Below, in pieces: positions 28,101 through 35,729 of a DNA stretch of 64,000 nucleotides (positions are counted from its first letter, which is position 1; the number at the start of each line of letters is the position of its first letter). This DNA is from Erythrobacteraceae bacterium (GTDB lineage: Bacteria > Pseudomonadota > Alphaproteobacteria > Sphingomonadales > Sphingomonadaceae): positions 1 through 64,000 of the forward strand of contig CANJYE010000014.1 of the NCBI GenBank assembly GCA_947479055.1, read 5' to 3'. The position numbers were made by a program, and so were the translations under genes. The notes below the pieces were generated by a model. The model was not told where the DNA came from and did not search any database. It saw nothing but the letters and a program-made list of their open reading frames with translations.

Positions 28101-28748
28101 TCAGAAAATTACCGGCACCAACCGATAGCGGACCTCGCCGGCATAATCGCGATAGGCCGCGTCCTGCATCAGCAGGCGTTCTTCCGCCAGCAGTCGCAGG
28201 ATCTGCGCCCACCAGCCAATCACATAGATGATCAGGTTGAGCAGCGAGGGCATCAGCATCAGCAGGCCGACGTGGACCAGCAGGTAGCCCGCATACATCG
28301 GATGGCGGACCAGCCGGTAGGGGCCGTTGAGCTTCAGCCCGCGATTGGCCGGGGCAATCCCGAAACTGCGGCGCAGGATCAGCTTGGCCGCCGCCTGGCC
28401 GATATTGCCTATCAGCACCAGCGCCACCGCCACCGGCACCAGCGCGGGCAGCGTATCGGCGCTGGGAATGATCATGAGCGGCGCGGCCGTGGCCGTGATC
28501 GCCAGCAGCCAGTCGCCCAGATGAACCGAAATCGCCTGAGTCGAGCGGCGGATCAGCACGAAGATCACCACCGCCGTTTCCGACAGCAGCATCAGCATCG
28601 CGAAGGGATTGCTGGAATGCCATACCCGGTCGACCAGCAGCACCCACAGCACCACGATCGCCACCTGCTCGATCCGGTCGAGCACGGCGGGCCGCAACAG
28701 GGGATGCACGCCAGCTGGCGTCCGCGTTTCGATCATGCCCTTGTCCAT
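28101..28748 (-). CDS. Isoprenylcysteine carboxylmethyltransferase (ICMT) family membrane protein
   Basis: Integral membrane protein of 215 residues with about five hydrophobic segments. The C-terminal part carries the ICMT/phospholipid methyltransferase block G-P-Y-R-L-V-R-H-P-M-Y-A-G-Y, then a membrane segment, and E-E-R-L-L-M-Q-D-A-A-Y-R-D-Y. These motifs bind SAM in the family. Bacterial substrates are mostly unknown; true prenylcysteine methylation is unlikely. ATG 28748 follows AGGAGG by 10 bases. It is placed between rpoBC and rplJL without obvious functional connection. Confidence 0.85.
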   Translation of the reverse strand: MDKGMIETRTPAGVHPLLRPAVLDRIEQVAIVVLWVLLVDRVWHSSNPFAMLMLLSETAVVIFVLIRRSTQAISVHLGDWLLAITATAAPLMIIPSADTLPALVPVAVALVLIGNIGQAAAKLILRRSFGIAPANRGLKLNGPYRLVRHPMYAGYLLVHVGLLMLMPSLLNLIIYVIGWWAQILRLLAEERLLMQDAAYRDYAGEVRYRLVPVIF

Positions 28749-28842
28749 CAAACCTGTGCCCTCCTGTCCGGCAGATGGAAAGCATGTGGCAGATCGTGGT
28801 TAAGAAGGGCTTACCGCGCGGTATTGTCTCGGTTTGCATATA

Positions 28843-28916
28843 GGCAGCGGGTGGGGCTTGAACCACACGTCATTCCGGAATTGCACGGTGCACTCTCCAG
28901 TTGTGCTACCACTGCC
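28843..28916 (-). pseudogene. tRNA-like remnant (probable decayed tRNA gene)
   Basis: Reading the minus strand, the 74 bases fold as a near-tRNA. The acceptor GGCAGTGG pairs with CCGCTGCC (one G-T pair). There is a good D-arm (GCAC, loop AACTGGAGA with the usual GG, GTGC) and a canonical T-loop TTCAAGC. The anticodon arm CCGTGCAATTCCGG looks like a normal 17-base arm that has lost 3 bases, and the T-stem pairs only partly. No CCA is encoded. If the loss is restored, TTGCAAT would give a GCA (Cys) anticodon, which is speculation. It is best read as a degenerate tRNA, possibly from a mobile element. It lies 12 bp past the stop of a short phage-like frame. Confidence 0.4.
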
Positions 28917-28928
28917 CGCCAACCCATA

Positions 28929-29081
28929 TCACGCGGCGCGCTTGTTGTAAGGCCCGCGCGCCTTGGGGGCCGGTGCCAGCTCGTCAATCTTGGTCACCAC
29001 GTACCGCGCGCATTCCTTGACTCCTGCCGCGATGCTGCTAGAGGCCCGCCCGACTGCCGCACCCTTGGGTGTTGCGGTCAT
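28929..29081 (-). CDS. Short reading frame, possible phage or plasmid remnant (50 residues)
   Basis: ATG at 29081 to TGA at 28929. The protein begins M-T-A-T-P-K-G-A-A-V-G-R-A and ends K-A-R-G-P-Y-N-K-R-A-A, with a middle V-K-E-C-A-R-Y-V-V-T-K-I-D-E-L that looks like a natural helix. The frame is open for 12 further codons before a TAA, with natural-looking residues, so the gene may be 5'-truncated. The ribosome site is weak. The sequence is not recognised. The context, next to a decayed tRNA on the same strand, suggests leftover mobile DNA. Confidence 0.4.
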   Translation of the reverse strand: MTATPKGAAVGRASSSIAAGVKECARYVVTKIDELAPAPKARGPYNKRAA

Positions 29082-29224
29082 CCGTCCGAGACAGTCGGTG
29101 AAGGCAATCGGGCCCTCTTAATTTCCGGCCTAGACGGGGAAAAGAGTTTCCAGTCGATCGCGCCTGCGGGCCGGTCGCACTAGTGCCATAGGCGCATCTC
29201 CTTCCCTTGTCACAACGGACTCGC

Positions 29225-29300
29225 CCGTGCCGGTTTTCCGGCTCGGACAAACGTAGCCGGTCGCGCGTGGCATTGCCCGGGCGCGATCATTTGTGAAGGA
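29225..29300 (+). promoter_or_regulatory. Probable L10-type autoregulatory leader of rplJL
   Basis: Upstream of rplJ the plus strand has a small hairpin gccgg-tttt-ccggc, then a longer stem tcgcgc ... gcgcga, then the ribosome site gaaggag. In many bacteria the L10-L12 complex binds a structured leader here and represses its own translation. The assignment rests on position and the two stems only; a covariance search was not possible. Confidence 0.35.
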
Positions 29301-29306
29301 GTAAGC

Positions 29307-29822
29307 ATGGATCGTTCGCAGAAAGCCGACGCGGTCGCAGCGCTCAACGCAACCTTCAACGAGGTCGGCGTGGTGGTTGTCACCCGCAACCTCGGCCTGA
29401 CCGTGGCCCAGTCCACGGCCCTCAGGGTGAAGGCTCGCGATGCCGGTGCGTCGTTCAAGGTTTCCAAGAACTCTCTTGCCAAGCTGGCCATCGCAGACAC
29501 CGACTATGCCGGGATTGGTGACATGTTCACTGGCCCCGTGGCGCTGGCGACTTCGGTCGATCCGGTTGCCGCTGCAAAGATCGTGGTCGAATTCGCCAAG
29601 ACCAACGACAAGTTGGAAATCGTTGGCGGCGCGATGGGTTCGCAGGTTCTCGATGCCAACGGGATCAAGGCTCTCGCCTCGATGCCGTCGCTCAACGAGC
29701 TGCGCGCCACGCTGATCGGCCTCGTCCAGGCACCGGCGACCAAGATCGCCCAGGTTGTCACGGCACCGGCCGGCAAGCTCGCCCGCGTCTTTGGGGCCTA
29801 TGCCACCAAGGAAGCCGCGTAA
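29307..29822 (+). CDS. rplJ: 50S ribosomal protein L10
   Basis: Stalk base protein that carries the L7/L12 dimers on the large subunit. It has 171 residues beginning M-D-R-S-Q-K-A-D-A-V, with V-S-K-N-S-L-A-K-L-A and the F-T-G-P-V-A-L-A segment typical of the family, and a C-terminal helix for L12 binding. GAAGGAG lies 7 bases before ATG. rplL follows after 65 bp. rplK and rplA, which usually precede rplJ, are not in the window. Confidence 0.97.
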   Translation: MDRSQKADAVAALNATFNEVGVVVVTRNLGLTVAQSTALRVKARDAGASFKVSKNSLAKLAIADTDYAGIGDMFTGPVALATSVDPVAAAKIVVEFAKTNDKLEIVGGAMGSQVLDANGIKALASMPSLNELRATLIGLVQAPATKIAQVVTAPAGKLARVFGAYATKEAA

Positions 29823-29887
29823 GACAGTTCAAGCGTTTTTCGCCGGAATTGTCCGGTATCCTGACTTTTATATTGGAGTGAAGCACC

Positions 29888-30259
29888 ATGGCCGACATCG
29901 CCAAGCTTGTTGAAGAACTTTCGAAGCTGACCGTCCTCGAGGCGGCTGACCTTGCCAAGGCCCTCGAAGAGGCATGGGGCGTTTCCGCCGCTGCTGCTGT
30001 CGCGGTTGCCGCGGCTCCCGCCGCCGCTGCCGAAGCGGTTGAGGAAAAGACCGAATTCGATGTCATCCTGACCGGCGACGGCGGGAAGAAGATCCAGGTC
30101 ATCAAGGAAGTCCGCGCCATCACCCAGCTCGGCCTGACCGAAGCCAAGACCCTCGTGGAATCGGCTCCGAAGGCGATCAAGGAAGGCGTCAACAAGGCCG
30201 AAGCCGAAGAGATCAAGAACAAGATCGAAGCAGCCGGCGGCACCGTCGAGATCAAGTAA
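29888..30259 (+). CDS. rplL: 50S ribosomal protein L7/L12
   Basis: Ribosomal stalk protein that recruits translation factors. The 123 residues comprise the N-terminal dimerisation part ([12 protein letters not shown]), an Ala-rich hinge (about residues 34-53) and the C-terminal globular domain (E-F-D-V-I-L-T ... V-I-K-E-V-R, then L-G-L-T-E-A-K, V-E-S-A-P). TTGGAGTGA precedes the ATG. Two hairpins follow the stop. Confidence 0.97.
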   Translation: MADIAKLVEELSKLTVLEAADLAKALEEAWGVSAAAAVAVAAAPAAAAEAVEEKTEFDVILTGDGGKKIQVIKEVRAITQLGLTEAKTLVESAPKAIKEGVNKAEAEEIKNKIEAAGGTVEIK

Positions 30260-30294
30260 TTATCGGATCGGGCGGCAACGCCCGGCGGATAATT
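30258..30294 (+). other. Hairpin at the rplL stop codon
   Basis: aattatc (30258-30264) pairs with gataatt (30288-30294), with an inner cgggcg-gcaa-cgcccg stem. It has no T run, and sits directly before the true terminator. A likely role is 3'-end protection or pausing. Confidence 0.5.
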
Positions 30295-30303
30295 CGAGAC
30301 GGC

Positions 30304-30331
30304 AAGGGCGGTCCTGCGGGGCCGCCCTTTT
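30304..30331 (+). terminator. Rho-independent terminator of rplJL
   Basis: aagggcgg (30304-30311) and ccgccctt (30322-30329) form an 8-bp stem with a 10-base loop, ending in TTTT. It lies 45 bp past the rplL stop and before the MATE gene. Confidence 0.85.
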
Positions 30332-30366
30332 CGTTTGCCCCCGTTTGCCCTACCCGCTCCGGCCTG

Positions 30367-31746
30367 ATGGCACACGCCCGCACCCCTTCCCCCTTCCGCA
30401 CCGAAATGGGCGCGACCCTGCGGCTGGCGGGGCCGCTGGCGCTGGCCAACATGCTACAGATGGCGGTCTATGCCATCGACGTGATCTTCGTCGCCCGGCT
30501 GGGACAGGAAGTGCTGGCGGCCTCCAGTCTGTCGATGGCGGTGTTCGGCCTGTTGATGTGGAGCTTCTTCGGCCTGACCAGCGCGGTCGCGCCGCTGGTT
30601 GCCGCAGAGCTTGGCCGTGCCCGCCACGCCGTGCGCGAAGTGCGGCGCAGCGTCCGCATGGCGCTTTGGCTGACCGGACTGTGCGGCATTTTCGGCATGA
30701 TTCTGTGCAGCTTCGGTGAGAGCTTCCTGCTGGCAACCGGGCAGGAGCCGCGGGTGGCGGCGCGGGCCGATGCCTTCCTCGATATCCTCAAATGGTCGAT
30801 CGTGCCGCTGCTGGCCTGCCATGTGCTGCGCATTTTCGTGTCGGCGCTGGGTCGGCCCGGCTTTGCTACCGCGATCACGGCGCTGGCGATCCTGGTCAAC
30901 GCGCTGGGCAACTACACGTTCGTGTTCGGCCATTTCGGCGCGCCTGCGCTGGGGCTGGAAGGCTCGGCCCTGTCCACCATCCTCACTTCACTGGTGACGC
31001 TGGCGGCCTATGCCCTCGCCATCCGCTCCGACCGCAAGCTGCGGCGCTATCATATCTTCGGTTGCTGGTGGCGGGCCGAATGGCGGCGATTCCGCGACCT
31101 GCTGCGAATCGGCGTGCCGATCGCGCTGACCGTGCTGGCCGAAGGTGGGCTGTTCGGCAGCGCCGCCTTCCTGATGGGTCTGCTGGGCGAGGCCGAACTG
31201 GCCGGGCACACCATCGCCCTCCAGGTCGCCGCCTTCGCTTTCCAGGTGCCGATGGGCATCAGCCAGGCCGCGACCATCCGGGTCGGCTATCATTTTGGCG
31301 CGGGCGACCGGGCCGGGATCGCCCGCGCCGGCCAGGCCGCGCTGCTGACCTGCATCGGATTCATGGCGATCCCGGCCACCGCGATGATGGCCTGTCCCCG
31401 CTTCATCCTATCGGCCTATGTCGATGTATCGGACCCGGCCAACGCCGCGATCATCGGTTTTGCCGTGCAATATCTGGTCATTGCCGCCGCTTTCCAGCTG
31501 TTCGACGGCACCCAGACTGTTGCATCCGGGGTGCTGCGCGGGCTGCAGGACACCCGCATGCCGATGGTCATCGCGATCGGCAGCTACTGGCTGGCCGGTT
31601 TCGCCACCGCCGTGGTGCTGGGCTTCCGCACCCCGCTCGAGGGGCAGGGCATCTGGATCGGCCTGGCTGTCGGCCTGGTGGTCGTCTCCGCGCTGCTGTT
31701 GTGGCGCTGGCACCGGCGGGAGAGACTCGGGCTGGTGCCGGCCTGA
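30367..31746 (+). CDS. MATE-family multidrug/cation antiporter (NorM-like)
   Basis: Inner-membrane exporter of 459 residues, the usual length for 12-helix MATE transporters driven by H+ or Na+. The N-terminal half starts L-R-L-A-G-P-L-A-L-A-N-M-L-Q-M. The second half repeats the pattern (R-I-G-V-P-I-A-L-T-V-L-A-E-G-G), showing the internal duplication. Family segments include D-V-I-F-V-A-R-L-G and G-V-L-R-G-L-Q-D-T-R-M-P. Substrates cannot be predicted. No regulator is adjacent. Confidence 0.9.
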   Translation: MAHARTPSPFRTEMGATLRLAGPLALANMLQMAVYAIDVIFVARLGQEVLAASSLSMAVFGLLMWSFFGLTSAVAPLVAAELGRARHAVREVRRSVRMALWLTGLCGIFGMILCSFGESFLLATGQEPRVAARADAFLDILKWSIVPLLACHVLRIFVSALGRPGFATAITALAILVNALGNYTFVFGHFGAPALGLEGSALSTILTSLVTLAAYALAIRSDRKLRRYHIFGCWWRAEWRRFRDLLRIGVPIALTVLAEGGLFGSAAFLMGLLGEAELAGHTIALQVAAFAFQVPMGISQAATIRVGYHFGAGDRAGIARAGQAALLTCIGFMAIPATAMMACPRFILSAYVDVSDPANAAIIGFAVQYLVIAAAFQLFDGTQTVASGVLRGLQDTRMPMVIAIGSYWLAGFATAVVLGFRTPLEGQGIWIGLAVGLVVVSALLLWRWHRRERLGLVPA

Positions 31747-31823
31747 AAATCCGGACACTGATTCCAGAAATCTTGGAATGCAGTGCTTGACGGCTGCCCG
31801 CTATGCACCCATATGCGCCCCGC

Positions 31824-31848
31824 TGGCACTCTCGCCCTGAGAGTGCCA
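31824..31848. promoter_or_regulatory. CIRCE element (HrcA operator) of groESL
   Basis: TGGCACTC-N9-GAGTGCCA is an inverted repeat with the exact 9-base spacer of CIRCE (consensus TTAGCACTC-N9-GAGTGCTAA). It lies 41 bp before the groES start, implying HrcA repression relieved on heat shock. hrcA itself is not in the window. Confidence 0.92.
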
Positions 31849-31888
31849 ATCGCATCAACCCACTCAATTTTTTGGAAGAGGTCATAAT

Positions 31889-32176
31889 ATGGCATTCCGT
31901 CCGCTGCACGACCGCGTTCTGGTCCGCCGCATCGAGGCCGAGGAAAAGACGGCCGGTGGCATCATCATCCCCGACAGCGCCAAGGAAAAGCCGAGCGAGG
32001 GCGAAGTCGTCGCCGTCGGTTCCGGCGCCCGTTCGGACGATGGCAAGATCACCCCGCCCGACGTCAAGGCCGGCGATCGCGTGCTGTTCGGCAAATGGTC
32101 CGGCACCGAGGTCAAGGTCGATGGTGAAGACCTGCTGATCATGAAGGAAAGCGACATCCTGGGCGTGATCTCCTGA
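31889..32176 (+). CDS. groES: Co-chaperonin GroES
   Basis: Heptameric lid of the GroEL folding chamber. It has 95 residues beginning [14 protein letters not shown], with the mobile-loop region [11 protein letters not shown] and the closing [18 protein letters not shown] precedes the ATG. groEL follows 49 bp later in the same CIRCE-controlled operon. Confidence 0.98.
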   Translation: MAFRPLHDRVLVRRIEAEEKTAGGIIIPDSAKEKPSEGEVVAVGSGARSDDGKITPPDVKAGDRVLFGKWSGTEVKVDGEDLLIMKESDILGVIS

Positions 32177-32210
32177 TCGCCCCACGCGCTTTTTCATTCC
32201 CAATTTCTGA

Positions 32211-33866
<1,656 letters not shown>

Positions 33867-33893
33867 GCTCCAACGCAAGCTTTCGCGAGAATT

Positions 33894-33925
33894 AAGGGTC
33901 GGAGGTCAATCCTCCGGCCCTTTTT
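33894..33925 (+). terminator. Rho-independent terminator of groESL
   Basis: aagggtcggagg (33894-33905) pairs with cctccggccctt (33911-33922) around the loop tcaat, followed by a T run. Confidence 0.92.
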
Positions 33926-34051
33926 CGTGCCTGTGGCGGGCCGGATCAACGCCTCGTCGCTAAGCGGGACTCGGCTCGTCGCGACGGCCCTTGCGCCGCT
34001 ATCCAGCCCGATTAAGCAATTCCACATAATAATTCTGTTAGATCGGGATTC

Positions 34052-35056
34052 ATGATCGTCGCTCGAACTCGTCGTTTGTTGCTGCTTGGTGCGCTGATGC
34101 TGGCCCATGTGCTGGTCGCGCCTGCCACCGCCGGCACCTTCGAAAGCGAGTTTGATCGCGCGTTTGGAACAGAACCACGCGCACCCCGGACCTTCGCCCA
34201 GCCCTATTCCAGCACGCTCGAACGCCAGTTGGCGATGCTCGCCGATGGCGAGAAGGGCCGGATCGGCGTGGCCGCGATTGATCTCGCCACCGGGCGCAAT
34301 ATCGCCATCCTGGGCGACCAGCGCTTTCCGATGGCCAGCACCAGCAAGATCGCCATTGCCGCGACTTTCCTCGATGGCGTCGACAAGGGCCGCTGGAGCC
34401 TGGACGATCGTTTCCCGATGCTGCTGCCAGTGGCGTCCGAACCGTTCTCCACCGCCGTTGCCCCGGTTCGCCCGGGCGAGGAAATGACCGCGCGCAATCT
34501 GATCGAATTGATGATCACCCGCAGCAGCAATCCCTCGACCGACGCGATGCTGCGTGCGGTCGGCGGCCCCGGCGCAGTCAACGAATGGGCGCGCCGCGCC
34601 GGAATCAAGGACTTCCGGCTGGATCGCGACATCGCCACGCTGGTCCGCGATGACGGTAAGGTCGATCCGGCGATGCATATCGACGAACGCGACAGCGCCA
34701 CGCCCAACGCGATGGTCCAGCTCGTCACCGGCCTCTACCAGGGCCGCTGGCTGAGCGAATCCAGCCGCGACGTGGTGATCGGCGCGATGGAACGTTGCGC
34801 CACCGGCAAGCACCGGATTCGCGCCCTGTTGCCGGAGACCGCGCAGGTTGCCCACAAGACCGGCACTCTCAGCAATACGTCGAGCGATGTCGGCATCATC
34901 CGGACCGCCGATGGGCGGGCGATCGCACTGGCGATCTACGTCACCGGGCAGGGTTCGCGCGAGGCCCGCGAATCGCGCATCGCCAATATCGCCAGGGCTA
35001 TCTTCGACGGTTACACCGCCGATAACAGCGCACTGCTGACCAGCGCCAGGTACTGA
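34052..35056 (+). CDS. Class A beta-lactamase-fold serine hydrolase, atypical active site
   Basis: A 334-residue protein with an N-terminal signal peptide (M-I-V-A-R-T-R-R-L-L-L-L ... A-P-A-T-A-G), so it is exported. The penicillin-recognising fold is shown by S-x-x-K (M-A-S-T-S-K near residue 95), S-x-N (R-S-S-N) and K-T-G (A-H-K-T-G-T). The omega loop differs: aligned on R-L-D-R, the class A Glu166 is Ile (R-L-D-R-D-I-A-T-L-V) and Asn170 is Val, and the loop is extended before E-R-D-S-A-T-P. Without the deacylating Glu, ordinary beta-lactam hydrolysis is doubtful; it may be a penicillin-binding or peptidoglycan-related hydrolase. The frame is complete, with no adjacent regulator. Confidence 0.8.
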   Translation: MIVARTRRLLLLGALMLAHVLVAPATAGTFESEFDRAFGTEPRAPRTFAQPYSSTLERQLAMLADGEKGRIGVAAIDLATGRNIAILGDQRFPMASTSKIAIAATFLDGVDKGRWSLDDRFPMLLPVASEPFSTAVAPVRPGEEMTARNLIELMITRSSNPSTDAMLRAVGGPGAVNEWARRAGIKDFRLDRDIATLVRDDGKVDPAMHIDERDSATPNAMVQLVTGLYQGRWLSESSRDVVIGAMERCATGKHRIRALLPETAQVAHKTGTLSNTSSDVGIIRTADGRAIALAIYVTGQGSREARESRIANIARAIFDGYTADNSALLTSARY

Positions 35057-35140
35057 TCCTACAAACGATCGAACGAGCACGAGATCATGAGCCGCGCCCA
35101 TCGTCGCGCCTGCCACCCACGGGAAATGGGCCGCACATAG

Positions 35141-35173
35141 AAAAAGGGCGCCACTCTCGCGAGCGGCGCCCTT
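35141..35173 (-). terminator. Rho-independent terminator of the alanine-rich lipoprotein gene
   Basis: The stem aagggcgcc (35144-35152) / ggcgccctt (35165-35173) lies 22 bp past the stop of the minus-strand gene and is followed on that strand by TTTTT. It could also terminate the convergent beta-lactamase-fold gene, but on the plus strand there is little T run. Confidence 0.8.
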
Positions 35174-35195
35174 CTCAATCAGAAGCGAACCAAGG

Positions 35196-35456
35196 TTACT
35201 TGGCGGCTTCAGCCGGAGCAGCGGCAGCGTCAGCAGCCGGAGCAGCAGCGTCAGCAGCCGGAGCAGCAGCGTCGGCAGCCGGAGCAGCGGCATCAGCCGG
35301 AGCGGCGGCATCAGCCGGAGCAGCGGCATCAGCCGGGGCAGCGGCGGCATCAGCCATCGCGGAATCATCGGCGGCGGGAGCTTCCTCGGCCTTCTGCGAG
35401 CAGGCGGCGAGGGACAGAGCAGCGCCGGCAACGGCGGCGAGAACGATCTTGCGCAT
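35196..35456 (-). CDS. Alanine-proline-rich repeat lipoprotein of unknown function
   Basis: The 86-residue protein starts at ATG 35456 with AAGGA 9 bases upstream. The signal peptide M-R-K-I-V-L-A-A-V-A-G-A-A-L-S-L-A-A-C ends in a lipobox, so Cys19 should be lipidated. The rest is a disordered chain of tandem units such as A-A-P-A-D-A and A-A-P-A-A-D-A. Acidic residues keep it soluble. Such chains may act as envelope spacers, but the function is unknown. It is divergent from polA, and its DNA repeats (about 35216-35350) are prone to length change. Confidence 0.85.
   Translation of the reverse strand: MRKIVLAAVAGAALSLAACSQKAEEAPAADDSAMADAAAAPADAAAPADAAAPADAAAPAADAAAPAADAAAPAADAAAAPAEAAK
35216..35350. 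repeat. Tandem repeat within the alanine-rich lipoprotein gene
   Basis: Imperfect tandem units of about 18-21 bases (variants of ggagcagcggcatcagcc and ggagcagcagcgtcagca) cover the middle of the gene. The unit length is a multiple of three, so gains or losses keep the frame. Confidence 0.8.
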
Positions 35457-35729
35457 GTTTAGTAATCCTTGAACAGCGAGTGGATACGCACGGCGAACCG
35501 CCGGACGTAAAGCCTGCCTCTCCAGCAAGCTTCGGGGCGCACAAATAAAGGGCAATTCGATGCTATGCAAGCACCATAAACGGCCTGCGTGCATGACGCG
35601 GCCGGTCCGATAGCTATTATGGCCGATATATCACACCAAATTGCGACCAAAAAATGACCAAACGGCCGCATTGTGACACAGGCGATAATCACGGCTGACC
35701 AAGCCGCTCCGCACTGCTACCACGGCAAA

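Noticed and set aside
28752-28842. Additional frame upstream of the ICMT-family gene
   Set aside because: Contains the ribosome site for 28748 and short out-of-frame runs only.
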